The notes beneath the pieces are model-generated. The model saw nothing but the letters and a program-made list of their open reading frames with translations, ran no database searches and was not told where the DNA came from. This document shows positions 43,110-51,725 of a stretch of DNA of 64,000 nt, piece after piece; position 1 is the stretch's first letter; every line of letters begins with the position of its first letter. The translations under genes and the position numbers were made by a program. The stretch is taken from contig NZ_LMPT01000012.1 in NCBI RefSeq assembly GCF_001424425.1, positions 518,074 to 582,073 on the forward strand. Direction: 5' to 3'. The DNA is from Acidovorax sp. Leaf191. Its GTDB lineage: Bacteria; Pseudomonadota; Gammaproteobacteria; Burkholderiales; Burkholderiaceae_C.

Positions 43110-43123
43110 ATACATTTATGTAT
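43110..43123. promoter_or_regulatory. Palindrome overlapping lysR start, divergent promoter
   Basis: ATACAT-tt-ATGTAT is a 6-bp-arm palindrome that includes the first bases of the LysR start codon, in the 96-bp spacer shared with the epimerase gene. A LysR autoregulatory site is the simplest reading. Confidence 0.4.
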
Positions 43124-44066
43124 GACTCAAGCATCGGATGAATCGCGCAAATCGGATGGCCCCGTGGGCTGGGAGCTGTACCGCTCTTACCTCGGCGTGC
43201 TGCGCGAAGGCTCGCTCTCCGGCGCGGCCCGGGCTCTGGGCGTGACCCAGCCCACCGTGGGCCGCCATATCGCAGCCCTGGAGCAGGCCCTGGGGCTCAC
43301 GCTCTTCACCCGGTCGCAACAGGGCCTGCTGCCCACCGAGGCGGCCCTTGCGCTGCAACCGCATGCCGAGGCCATGGGCCATTCCGCAGCCGCCCTGGTG
43401 CGGGCCGCCAGCGGCCATGGCGGCGGCGACGGCGTGAGAGGCACGGTGCGAGTGACCGCCAGCGAGGTGATCGGCGTGGAGGTGCTGCCCCCCATCCTGG
43501 CGCAACTCCAGGCCGACCATCCGGCGCTGTGCATAGAGCTCGCGCTGAGCAACAAGGTGCAGGACCTGCTGCACCGCGAGGCCGACATCGCCATCCGCAT
43601 GACCGAGCCCCGGCAAGAGGCGCTGATCGCCCGGCGCGTCGGCGTGGTGCAGGTGGGGCTCTACGCGCATGCGCGCTACCTGCAGGCGCACGGCATGCCA
43701 AAGTCGCTGGCGGACCTGCAGCAGCACCGGCTCATCGGTTTTGATGAAGAAACGCCGTTCCTGCGCAACGCCCGCAAGGTGGTCCCTGCCTGGCGCCGCG
43801 AAGCGTTTGCCCTGCGCAGCGACAGCGACCTGGCGCAGTTGGCGCTGGTTCGGGCCGGATGTGGCATCGGGGTATGCCAGGTGGGGCTGGCAGGGCGCGC
43901 GCCCGAGCTTGTGCGTGTGCTGGGTGCGCAGTTCTCGGTGGGGCTCGATACCTGGGTGGTGATGCACGAAGACCTGCGCGGCAGCCCGCGCTGCCAGCAC
44001 GCGTTCGACGCGTTGGCGCAGGGGCTGCAGCGCTACATCTCAGAGGCCGCAGTGTTTTTGCCCTGA
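43122..44066 (+). CDS. LysR family transcriptional regulator
   Basis: The 314-residue protein has an N-terminal winged helix (YLGVLREGSLSGAARALGVTQPTVGRHIAALEQALG) and a periplasmic-binding-like effector domain. A 12-residue charged extension precedes the helix-turn-helix. By divergence it is the likely regulator of the NAD-dependent epimerase gene. The effector is unknown. Confidence 0.93.
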   Translation: MTQASDESRKSDGPVGWELYRSYLGVLREGSLSGAARALGVTQPTVGRHIAALEQALGLTLFTRSQQGLLPTEAALALQPHAEAMGHSAAALVRAASGHGGGDGVRGTVRVTASEVIGVEVLPPILAQLQADHPALCIELALSNKVQDLLHREADIAIRMTEPRQEALIARRVGVVQVGLYAHARYLQAHGMPKSLADLQQHRLIGFDEETPFLRNARKVVPAWRREAFALRSDSDLAQLALVRAGCGIGVCQVGLAGRAPELVRVLGAQFSVGLDTWVVMHEDLRGSPRCQHAFDALAQGLQRYISEAAVFLP

Positions 44067-44087
44067 CGGGCCGCCACGTCGCCGGGC

Positions 44088-44990
44088 CTACGACGCCGCA
44101 GGCCCCTGCGCCGCCACGGCCTTCACCAGGTCCCACGCGGCCTGCGCGATGGGCGACAGGGCGCGGTTGCGGCGGTGCACCAGCATGACCTCGCGGTCCA
44201 CGCGCGGCGCCAGCGGGCGCACGGCCAGGCGGGCCAGGCCTTCGGGTGGCAGGGCGAGGGTGGGGATGACGGAGATGCCCAGGCCGGTATCGAGCATGCG
44301 AAAGATGGTGGTGGGGTGGCCCACCTCCTGCGCGACGGTGTAGGCCACGCCGTGCTCGGCCAGGGCGCGGTCGATCAGGCGGCGGCTGCCGGAGTCGTGG
44401 TCCAGCAGTACCAGCGGCTCGCCCTGCAGGTCGGTCCAGCGCACGGTGCGCTTGCGCGCCAGTCGGTGGCCGGGCGGGCAGGCCAGGCAAAACGGCTCGG
44501 TCAGGATGGTCTCGCAGTGCAGCGCATCCTGCTCGCCGGGGTCGATCACGACGCCGAAGTCCACCTCGCCCGACAGCACGCTGGCCAGCACCGCGCTCTG
44601 CATACGGTCCAGCAGCACCAGCTCCAGCCCGGGCAGACGGGTCTGGGCCTGCGCGATGCAGTCGGGCAGCAGGTTGGCCGACAGCGTCGGGCTGCTGGCC
44701 ACCCGCACCCGGCCGCGCCGCTCGGTGGCCATCTCCTGCACGTCCTGCAGGGTGCTTTCCAGCTCTTCCAGCACGCGCGGCAGGCGGGCCGCCAGGCGCT
44801 GGCCGGCGTCGGTCAGCGTGACCTCGCGGGTGGTGCGGTTGAGCAATTGCAGGCCCATCTGCGCCTCCAACTCGGTGATGCAGCGGCTCACGGCGGGTTG
44901 CGTCAGGCCCACGGCGTCGCCGGTGCGGCTGAAGTTGCGCGTCGCGGCCACGGACTGGAAGACGTGCAGTTGGCGCAGGGTCACATTCAT
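44088..44990 (-). CDS. LysR family transcriptional regulator of the BASS transporter
   Basis: A 300-residue LysR protein: MNVTLRQLHVFQSVAATRNFSRTGDAVGLTQPAVSRCITELE, then the effector domain with EVDFGVVIDPGEQDA. It is divergent from a bile acid:sodium symporter-type gene, with a perfect palindrome between them just upstream of this gene. CbbR/CysB-like members with this N-terminus often sense aromatic or organic acids; the effector here is unknown. Confidence 0.93.
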   Translation of the reverse strand: MNVTLRQLHVFQSVAATRNFSRTGDAVGLTQPAVSRCITELEAQMGLQLLNRTTREVTLTDAGQRLAARLPRVLEELESTLQDVQEMATERRGRVRVASSPTLSANLLPDCIAQAQTRLPGLELVLLDRMQSAVLASVLSGEVDFGVVIDPGEQDALHCETILTEPFCLACPPGHRLARKRTVRWTDLQGEPLVLLDHDSGSRRLIDRALAEHGVAYTVAQEVGHPTTIFRMLDTGLGISVIPTLALPPEGLARLAVRPLAPRVDREVMLVHRRNRALSPIAQAAWDLVKAVAAQGPAAS

Positions 44991-45012
44991 GCGGCCGAAT
45001 CATAAATCCATC

Positions 45013-45030
45013 AGAGAAATCCATTTCTCT
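45013..45030. promoter_or_regulatory. Perfect palindrome, probable LysR operator
   Basis: AGAGAAAT-cc-ATTTCTCT, 8-2-8, lies 22 bp before the lysR start and about 100 bp before the divergent transporter. Such AT-rich perfect dyads in the shared spacer are typical LysR recognition sites. Confidence 0.65.
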
Positions 45031-45130
45031 TTGGAATGCGCAGCTTGTCCAATAGCGCCATCGTCCGTCGTTGCGCCCCGCATGGGCCTGCTTTCGGCGG
45101 GACCCGCGTGTTTTTTTCGATGGTGTTTCC

Positions 45131-46150
45131 ATGGCCCGTTCCCGATTCCTCCCCGACAACTTCACCCTGGCCCTGCTTTGCACTGTGGCCCTGGCCAGCG
45201 TGCTGCCCGCATCGGGCGCTGCCGCGCATGCGCTGGAGGCCACCACCGTGGCGGCCGTGGCGCTGCTGTTCTTCCTGCATGGCGCCAAGCTCTCGCGCGA
45301 TGCCATCGTGGCGGGGCTGTCGCACTGGCGGCTGCACCTGGTGGTGGTGGGCACCACGTTCGTGCTGTTCCCGCTGCTGGGCTGGGCGCTGCGGCCGGTG
45401 CTGCTGCCGCTCGTCACGCCGCAGCTGTACACCGGGGTGCTCTACCTGTGCGTGCTGCCGGCCACGGTGCAGTCGGCCATTGCGTTCACTGCCGTGGCGC
45501 GGGGCAACATGCCGGCAGCGATCTGCAGCGCGTCGGCCTCCACGCTGCTGGGCATCGTGATCACGCCGATGCTGGTGGGACTGCTGCTGCCCGAGGCGCA
45601 GGCCCATGGCGCCGCGGCGGCGCACGGCACGCTGGCCAACATCGGCCGCATCATGCTGCAGCTGCTCGTGCCCTTTGTGGCGGGGCACTTGCTGCGGCCC
45701 TGGATCGGCGGGTTCGTGCAGCGCCGGGCGGCGGTGCTCAAGGTCGTGGACCAGGGCTCGATCCTGCTGGTGGTCTACACGGCCTTCAGCGCGGCGGTGG
45801 TGCAGGGCCTGTGGCGGCAACTGCCTTGGCCTGCGCTGCTGGGCCTGGTGGTGGTGTGCGCGGTGCTGCTGGCGCTGGCGCTCGGCCTGACCACCTGGGC
45901 CGCACGGCGCATGGGGCTTTCGACCGAGGACGAGATCACGCTGGTGTTCTGCGGCTCCAAGAAGAGCCTGGCCAGCGGGGTGCCCATGGCCAAGGTGCTG
46001 TTCGCCTCCCACGCGGTGGGGGCCATCGTGCTGCCGCTCATGGTGTTTCACCAGATGCAGCTGATGGTGTGCGCGGTGCTGGCCCAGCGCTACGCGCGGC
46101 GCACCTCGCCGAATGAGGTTGCTATTAAAAGTGTAGCTGCCAGCGCTTGA
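45131..46150 (+). CDS. Bile acid:sodium symporter (BASS, YfeH-like) family transporter
   Basis: The 339-residue membrane protein has about nine to ten helices and the YfeH-like BASS features: LFFLHGAKLSRDAIVAGL in the first half and LVFCGSKKSLASGVPMAKVLF, the family's sodium-site motif, in the second. It imports an organic anion with Na+. The last codons (NEVAIKSVAASA) and the TGA lie within a dispersed-repeat copy, so the natural C-terminus has been replaced. Confidence 0.92.
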   Translation: MARSRFLPDNFTLALLCTVALASVLPASGAAAHALEATTVAAVALLFFLHGAKLSRDAIVAGLSHWRLHLVVVGTTFVLFPLLGWALRPVLLPLVTPQLYTGVLYLCVLPATVQSAIAFTAVARGNMPAAICSASASTLLGIVITPMLVGLLLPEAQAHGAAAAHGTLANIGRIMLQLLVPFVAGHLLRPWIGGFVQRRAAVLKVVDQGSILLVVYTAFSAAVVQGLWRQLPWPALLGLVVVCAVLLALALGLTTWAARRMGLSTEDEITLVFCGSKKSLASGVPMAKVLFASHAVGAIVLPLMVFHQMQLMVCAVLAQRYARRTSPNEVAIKSVAASA

Positions 46151-46180
46151 TGGACAAGCGCTGGGGGCTCAAAAGGCTCA
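46121..46180 (+). repeat. Dispersed ~60-bp repeat, copy 5, at the BASS gene stop
   Basis: This copy shows the structure most clearly: stem 1 GCTAT..GTAGC, then stem 2 CCAGCGCTT-gatggac-AAGCGCTGG with nine perfect pairs, then GGGGCTCAAAAGGCTCAA. The transporter's TGA falls in the loop of stem 2, so the element supplies the end of the gene and possibly a 3' hairpin. It ends at the convergent Na/Pi gene stop. Confidence 0.8.
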
Positions 46181-47833
46181 AGCCTGTTCGTTCATCGTGC
46201 GCAGCCGGCTGGGCGCCAGCGCTCCGGCAGATTCCAGGATGGGGTAGGCCACGGAGCACAGCAGCGAGTTGATGCGCTTGAGCTCGCTGATCAGGTCGAT
46301 GTGCAGCGAGCTGGTCTCGATGCTCTGCACCGTGTTGTCCGACAGGCGCGCCAGGTGGGTGGCCGAGTAGGCGTGCTCCAGGTCGCGGAAACGGGCTTTT
46401 TCTTCCAGCAGCTTTTGCGCGTCGCGCACGCTGCCGTTGAGGAACACGCTCATCGCCAGCCGCAGGTTGTCGATCAGGCGCGCGTGCAGCTCGGTGATCT
46501 CTTCCATGCCGGCTTCGGAGAACTGGCGGCCCTTCTTGATCTTCTTGTCTTCGATGTCGATGAGCACGCGCTCGATGATGTCGCCGATCTGCTCCATGTT
46601 GATCGTGAAGCTGATGATGTCCGCCCAGCGCCGGCCCTCGCGCTCGTCCAGCGCCTCGCGCGAGATCTTGGTCATGTAGTACTTGATGGCCGAATACAGC
46701 CCGTCCACCTCGTCGTCGAGCTTGCGCAGGTCTTCGGCCAGCTTGATGTCGTCGGTGCGGATCACCTTGTGCAGGCCCAGCAGCATCGACTCGACCACGT
46801 CGGCCTGGTGCAGCGCCTCGCGCGCGGCGCACGAGATGGCCAGCGACGGCGTGGCCAGGGCCGAAGGGTCCAGGTGCTGCGGGCGTGCGCCGGCCGCGGC
46901 CTGCGTCTTTTCCTGCGGCAGCAGGCGCTGCACCACCCGCGCCACGGTGCCCGTGAGGCCGATGCAGACGATGCCCACCACGACGTTGAACGCCAGGTGG
47001 AACAGCACCACCAGCGCGGCGATCTCGGGCACATAGGGCCGCACGTGCTGCAGCCACAGGCCGGTGAGCGGCGTCATGATGACCACGCCGATGATCTTGA
47101 AGAACAGGTTGCCGAGCGGCACCTGGCGCGTCTGGACGTTGGCTTTCATGGTCGTCAGCACCGCCAGCACGCCGCTGCCCAGGTTGGCGCCCAGCACCAG
47201 GCCCAGCGCCACGTCGGGCGGTATGCCGCCCGAACCCGCCAGCGCCGCGGTGAGCAGCACAGTGGCCAGGCTGGAATACGCCACGATGGCCAGCACCGCG
47301 CCGGTGAAGATCTCCAGCAGCAGGTCGCTGGTCAGTGCGCCGAGCAGGGTGCGCACGGTGGGCGACTGGGTGAGCACGGTGGTCGATTCGGTGATGAGGC
47401 GCAGCGCCAGCAGCATCAGCCCCAGGCCGATCAGCACGCGCCCCACGCGGCCCGTGGCGGTGTCCTTGCGCGAGATGAACAGCACCACGCCCACGAAGAT
47501 GAACAGCGGCGACAGCCACGACAGGTCCATCGAGAACACCACCGCCATCACGCTCGTGCCCACGTCGGCACCCAGCATCACCGCCAGCGCGGCGGGCAGG
47601 CCCACCAGGCCCTGGCCGACGAACGATGACACGATGAGCGCCGTGGCCGTGCTGGACTGCACCACCGCCGTCACCCCGATGCCCGAGAGCACTGCGGTGA
47701 ACCGGCTGCTGACGCTGTGGGCCAGCAACTGCCGCAGGTTGGCGCCGAACACGCGCAGGATGCCGGTGCGCACCAGGTGGGTACCCCAGATCAGCAGCGA
47801 CACGGCTGCCAACAAATTCAAGAGATGCTTCAT
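46178..47833 (-). CDS. Na/Pi cotransporter family protein with PhoU-like C-terminus
   Basis: A 551-residue protein: eight or more helices with two Na/Pi repeats (VVQSSTATALIVSSF; VAYSSLATVLL, where the usual QSSSAT is changed) and a long cytoplasmic PhoU-like helical domain (~340-545). It moves phosphate with Na+ and, from the PhoU domain, may sense or signal phosphate status. Upstream there is a Pho-box-like site, though oriented the other way. Confidence 0.92.
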   Translation of the reverse strand: MKHLLNLLAAVSLLIWGTHLVRTGILRVFGANLRQLLAHSVSSRFTAVLSGIGVTAVVQSSTATALIVSSFVGQGLVGLPAALAVMLGADVGTSVMAVVFSMDLSWLSPLFIFVGVVLFISRKDTATGRVGRVLIGLGLMLLALRLITESTTVLTQSPTVRTLLGALTSDLLLEIFTGAVLAIVAYSSLATVLLTAALAGSGGIPPDVALGLVLGANLGSGVLAVLTTMKANVQTRQVPLGNLFFKIIGVVIMTPLTGLWLQHVRPYVPEIAALVVLFHLAFNVVVGIVCIGLTGTVARVVQRLLPQEKTQAAAGARPQHLDPSALATPSLAISCAAREALHQADVVESMLLGLHKVIRTDDIKLAEDLRKLDDEVDGLYSAIKYYMTKISREALDEREGRRWADIISFTINMEQIGDIIERVLIDIEDKKIKKGRQFSEAGMEEITELHARLIDNLRLAMSVFLNGSVRDAQKLLEEKARFRDLEHAYSATHLARLSDNTVQSIETSSLHIDLISELKRINSLLCSVAYPILESAGALAPSRLRTMNEQA

Positions 47834-48185
47834 GAGTAAACGCTAACTTTTCTTCTTTTTGTGCCTGCACTGCGCCGCGTGCCATATGCGCTGCCGCTGC
47901 CTGGAGGCGCAGGGCGGGCAGGGCAGCGATGGCACCCTGGGGCAGGCTTGTGGAGTGGCCCGGAGCGGGCGCGGAAAAGCTTTGCGAGCCAGAAAGGCTG
48001 TGCCGCTGGAACAACGGCAGAACGCAAACCATGAAAGCGCCCGTTTTAGTCACAAAACTGTCACATTACGGACGCCCTAGCATACCCGTGAATCCATCAC
48101 GCAGGAACCATGCCCATGACAGGGCAAGGTATGTTGCGCCGGGCGGGGCCGCACGGGGGCTTGTGCGCTCCCTGCGGCGGCAGCC
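47834..48185. other. Gene-free spacer with an orphan promoter-like region
   Basis: No gene is supported. It contains a Pho-box-like direct repeat, a -10-like TAGCAT, then GCAGGAACC before ATG at about 48110. The reading frame after that ATG is arginine-rich and runs antisense into the phosphodiesterase gene, so it is not convincing. The pattern looks like the front of a Pho-regulated gene whose body has been lost or is very short. Confidence 0.45.
48047..48064 (+). promoter_or_regulatory. Pho-box-like direct repeat
   Basis: TAGTCACAAAACTGTCAC compares with the PhoB consensus of two CTGTCAT-type units 11 bp apart at about 14 of 18 positions. A TAGCAT -10-like element follows about 15 bp on. 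It points away from the Na/Pi gene, whose start is ~215 bp to the left. Bidirectional or unrelated function cannot be excluded. Confidence 0.4.
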
Positions 48186-49019
48186 TCAGTCGATCAGTTG
48201 GCCGCCTTCGTGGAAGGGGTAGGGCCCTTCGTACACGCCGCTGGCTGCGGTGTGGCTCACCAGACGGCCGCCCTCGGACAACGCATGCACCGCGAACCCG
48301 GGCGGCTCCAGCGTCCAGGCCGACGCCGCGTCGGGCGCCAGGTCCAGGCAGACCTGGTGGGCGGGCGAGGGCGCGGTCATTGCGATGGCGCCGCCAAAGC
48401 GCACCTGGATGCTGCGGTGCAGATGGCCGCAGATGACGCGCTCCACGTTCGGGTGGCGCGCCACCAGGGCCTCCAGCTGCGCCGCGCCGCTCAGCAGCCC
48501 GATGGCGTCCATGTGGCCGATCAGCGTCTGGAACGGCGGGTGGTGCATCGCGATCACCACGGGGCGGTGGCGGTGCGCGTCGAGCGCATCGGCCAGCCAG
48601 GCCAGGCGTTCACGGCACAGGCTGCCCTCGCTGGCGCCGGGCACCACGGTATCGAGCGCGATCAGGGTCAGGCCGCCCACCGGCACGCAGTACTGCACGA
48701 AGCCCTCCGTGCCCAGGTAGGTGTGCTGCGGAAAGCTCTGGCGCAGCTGGGTGCGCTCGTCGTGGTTGCCCGGCAGCAGGTACGTGGGCAGGGGCCCGAG
48801 CGGCGCCAGCAGCGCGCGCAGGTGCTCGTACTCGGCGGCACGGCCAAAGTCCGTCAGGTCGCCGGTGATGACCAGCGCGTCGGCCCGCTGCGGCAGGCGC
48901 AGCATGGTCTGCACCGCTTGGGCCAAGTAGGGCGCGGTGTTGATGCGGCCGTAGGCCAGGCGCCCGGGTTCGCGGATGTGCGGGTCGGACAGTTGCAGCA
49001 GCAAGGTGGTCATGGGCAT
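48186..49019 (-). CDS. Metallophosphoesterase (CpdA/GpdQ-like phosphodiesterase)
   Basis: The 277-residue class III phosphodiesterase has the metal motifs LSDPHI, GDLTDFG, LPGNHDER, AMHHPPF and CGHLHRS, complete for a dinuclear site. Relatives cleave cAMP (CpdA) or glycerophosphodiesters (GpdQ). It closes an ABC importer operon regulated by LacI, so hydrolysis of an imported phosphodiester is more likely than cAMP turnover (inference). The start at MPMTTLLLQLSD is one of two close ATGs; a TTG further up is less likely. Confidence 0.88.
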   Translation of the reverse strand: MPMTTLLLQLSDPHIREPGRLAYGRINTAPYLAQAVQTMLRLPQRADALVITGDLTDFGRAAEYEHLRALLAPLGPLPTYLLPGNHDERTQLRQSFPQHTYLGTEGFVQYCVPVGGLTLIALDTVVPGASEGSLCRERLAWLADALDAHRHRPVVIAMHHPPFQTLIGHMDAIGLLSGAAQLEALVARHPNVERVICGHLHRSIQVRFGGAIAMTAPSPAHQVCLDLAPDAASAWTLEPPGFAVHALSEGGRLVSHTAASGVYEGPYPFHEGGQLID

Positions 49020-49031
49020 GTGTGGCAAGAG

Positions 49032-50099
49032 TCAGGACGCCTCGTGGCTGGGCATGAGGTGCTCGGGGCGGATGCGGATGGCCACGGGCTGGCCCTGGCG
49101 GGCCGGGTGGTCGCGGGCCACGTCGGCCTGCAGCGCAGGCTGGCCGGGCAGCGCCAGGGTGAGCTGCACGCGCTCGCCCAGAAAGCTGCGGCGCGCGACT
49201 TCGGCACGGCCCCAGCCGTCACCGTTTCCAGGGTCCACCTGCACCTCGATGTCCTCGGGCCGCACCAGCAGAACGGCATCGGCCGCGCAGGCCGCAGGGC
49301 AGGGCAGCTCGATGCCGCCCAGCCGTAACACGTTGCGCTGGCGGGCCGCCGCGTCGCGCTGCAGCCGGTTGACCCGGCCCAGGAAGGCGGCCACGAACGG
49401 GTGCGCCGGTGTGCGGTACAGCGTCTCGCCATCGCCCACCTGCACGATGCGGCCGGCCTGCATCACCGCCAGGCGGTCGGCGATGGCCAGGGCCTCCTGC
49501 TGGTCGTGCGTGACGTGGATGGCCGTGATGTGCAGGCGGCGCAGCAGCTCGGCGAGCTCGTCGCGCAGCGACTCCTTGAGCTTGGCGTCCAGCGCGGTGA
49601 GCGGCTCGTCCAGCAGCAGCACGCGCGGCCGCACGGCCACGGCGCGGGCCAGGGCCACGCGCTGGCGCTGGCCGCCCGAGAGTTCGGCGGGGCGCTTGCC
49701 CTCCAGCCCGTTCAGGCGCACCAGGTCCACCAGCTCGCCGACCACGCGGCGCTGCTCGGCCGCATCGACACCGCGGATGCGCAGGCCGTAGCCGATGTTG
49801 GCGGCCACCGTCATCTGCGGAAACAGCGCGTAGTGCTGGAACACCATGCCGATGCCGCGTTGCTCGATGGGCAACTGCGTCACGTCCTGCCCGCCAAAGG
49901 CGATGCGGCTGCCCGCGTCGGGCGACTCCAGCCCCGCGATCAGGCGCAGCAGCGTGGTCTTGCCGCAGCCCGAGGGGCCCAGCAGGGCCAGCACTTCGCC
50001 GGGTTCCACCGTGAGGTCGGTGGGCTGCAGGCCGCGTGTGCCGTCGGCGTATGTTTGGGCGCACTGGACCACGTCCACGCGCGTGCGTTCAAGTTCCAT
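49032..50099 (-). CDS. ABC transporter ATP-binding protein
   Basis: A 355-residue importer ATPase with Walker A GPSGCGKTT, Q-loop FQHYALFPQ, signature LSGGQRQRVALARA, Walker B LLLDEPLTALD, the H-loop VTHDQ and a C-terminal TOBE domain. This is the spermidine/Fe3+/phosphonate (PotA/PhnT-like) class. It overlaps the downstream permease start by 11 bp and lies 12 bp before the phosphodiesterase. Confidence 0.95.
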   Translation of the reverse strand: MELERTRVDVVQCAQTYADGTRGLQPTDLTVEPGEVLALLGPSGCGKTTLLRLIAGLESPDAGSRIAFGGQDVTQLPIEQRGIGMVFQHYALFPQMTVAANIGYGLRIRGVDAAEQRRVVGELVDLVRLNGLEGKRPAELSGGQRQRVALARAVAVRPRVLLLDEPLTALDAKLKESLRDELAELLRRLHITAIHVTHDQQEALAIADRLAVMQAGRIVQVGDGETLYRTPAHPFVAAFLGRVNRLQRDAAARQRNVLRLGGIELPCPAACAADAVLLVRPEDIEVQVDPGNGDGWGRAEVARRSFLGERVQLTLALPGQPALQADVARDHPARQGQPVAIRIRPEHLMPSHEAS

Positions 50100-50886
50100 G
50101 GTGTTTCTCGATGAAGGTGCCGACGGCCTGCAGGCCCCACAGCACCGGCAGGATGACGATCAAAAAGACCAGCGTGTAGGCCGAGCCGATCTCGATGCGC
50201 ATGGAGGCATAGCTGTCGGCCAGGCCCACGGGCAGGGTGCGCGTGAGCGGGGTGTGCAGCATCCAGGTGAGGTTGAATTCGCCCACCGACAGCGTGAACA
50301 CCATCAGGCTGCCCGCCACGATGGCCGGCAGCACGGCAGGCACCAGCACGCCCAGGAAGCGCTGCGCGAAGCTGGCGCCCAGCGAACGCGCGGCTTCCTC
50401 CAGCGAGCGCAACTCGTCCTTCTGGAAGGCCGAACCCACGGTGCGCACCATGAAGGGCAGCGTGAACACCATGTGCCCGACGAGGATGAAGGCGAAGCTC
50501 TGGCGAAAGCCCGAGAGCGTGCCGTAGGCCAGGATCAGCGCCAGCGCGCTGGCCAGCCCGGGCACCGCCACGGGCAGGGTGAGCAGCTCCTCGAAGAGGC
50601 GCGCCCAGCGCGAGCGGCTGCGCGCCAGCGCATAGGCGCAGGGCACACCGATGACGAGGTTGCCTGCCACGCACAGCAGCGCCATCAGCAGCGATGCGCC
50701 CACGGTGCCGCCGTAGTTCTCCCACACCTCGCCGAGCCAGCGCAGCGTGAGGCCGCTTTTGAGGCCCACGCTGTAGTTGCTCACCAGGCCAGCCATGACC
50801 GACAGCGCAATGGGCGCCAGCATGAACAGGGCCACCAGCGCGGTGAGCGCCACCAGGGACCAGGGGGCTTGTCGTGCGTTTCTCAT
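50089..50886 (-). CDS. ABC transporter permease (second)
   Basis: The 265-residue protein has six helices and the EAA loop (EEAARSLGASFAQRFLGVLVPAVLPAIVAGSL). Start ATG at MRNARQAP. It pairs with the other permease and resembles PhnV/PotC-class components. Confidence 0.92.
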   Translation of the reverse strand: MRNARQAPWSLVALTALVALFMLAPIALSVMAGLVSNYSVGLKSGLTLRWLGEVWENYGGTVGASLLMALLCVAGNLVIGVPCAYALARSRSRWARLFEELLTLPVAVPGLASALALILAYGTLSGFRQSFAFILVGHMVFTLPFMVRTVGSAFQKDELRSLEEAARSLGASFAQRFLGVLVPAVLPAIVAGSLMVFTLSVGEFNLTWMLHTPLTRTLPVGLADSYASMRIEIGSAYTLVFLIVILPVLWGLQAVGTFIEKHHGT

Positions 50887-50896
50887 GGTCGATGCT

Positions 50897-51712
50897 TCAG
50901 AAGGCCGCCGTGCCGGATGCACGCCGTGCAGCCCACAGCACCAGCCAGGTGATCAGGCCCAGCGTGATCGACAGGCTGGCCGCCAGCGCGAAGTTGGCGT
51001 AGTTGGTGAACTCGTTGTAGATGGTGATGGGCAGCACCTCGAACTTGCTGGCCAGCGTGAAGGCCGTGCCGAAGGCGCCCATGGCGGTGGCGAAGACGAT
51101 GGCCCCGCAGGCCAGCGTGGTGGCGGCCAGCTCGGGCAGCCACACGTCGCGCGCCACGCGCCAGCGCGAGGCGCCGAGCGAGCGGGCGGCTTCTTCCAGC
51201 GCCGCGTCCATGGCGCCCGCCGCCGCGGTGTAGGTGGCAATCGCGCGCGGCAGCGAGAAGTACAGGTAGGCCAGGAACAGGCCGGTGAGCCCGTAGGCGA
51301 AGGTGGTGCGGCCCAGGCCCAGCTGGTCCGAGAGGTCGGCCACCAGCCCCTGTCGGCCGCCCAGCAGGATCATGAAGAAGCCCACGATGACGCCTGGGAA
51401 CGACAGCGGCAGCGTGAGCAGCGACAGCAGCAGCTTCCGCCCGCGAAAGCGCAGGCGCGCCAGCGTGATGCCCACCAGCGCGCCCAGCACCAGCGTGGCC
51501 AGCGTGACGGCGAGCGAGAGGCCCAGCGTCTGCAGCAGGCTCTGCAGGTAGCGGGCGTGGGTCAGCACCGCAAAGTAGGTGGACCAGCCCTTGGCCGCCG
51601 GCAGCGCCAGCAGCAGGGCCACGGGCAGCAGCCAGAAGGCCGCGAAGAAGGCCACGGCCGGCGCGGCGCAGGCGAGCAGCAGCGTGCGGGAGGGTGCGAA
51701 GCCGTGGCGCAT
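50897..51712 (-). CDS. ABC transporter permease (first)
   Basis: A 271-residue six-helix permease with an EAA loop (LEEAARSLGASRWRVARDVWLPELAATTLACG), next to the solute-binding protein gene (13 bp) and second permease (10 bp). Start at MRHGFAPS. The PhnU/PotB class is the closest resemblance. Confidence 0.92.
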   Translation of the reverse strand: MRHGFAPSRTLLLACAAPAVAFFAAFWLLPVALLLALPAAKGWSTYFAVLTHARYLQSLLQTLGLSLAVTLATLVLGALVGITLARLRFRGRKLLLSLLTLPLSFPGVIVGFFMILLGGRQGLVADLSDQLGLGRTTFAYGLTGLFLAYLYFSLPRAIATYTAAAGAMDAALEEAARSLGASRWRVARDVWLPELAATTLACGAIVFATAMGAFGTAFTLASKFEVLPITIYNEFTNYANFALAASLSITLGLITWLVLWAARRASGTAAF

Positions 51713-51725
51713 TTCAGGTACCTGA

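Noticed and set aside
48110-48436. Plus-strand frame after the Pho-like promoter
   Set aside because: It is Arg-rich and antisense to the phosphodiesterase from codon ~25 on; retained only as a promoter observation.
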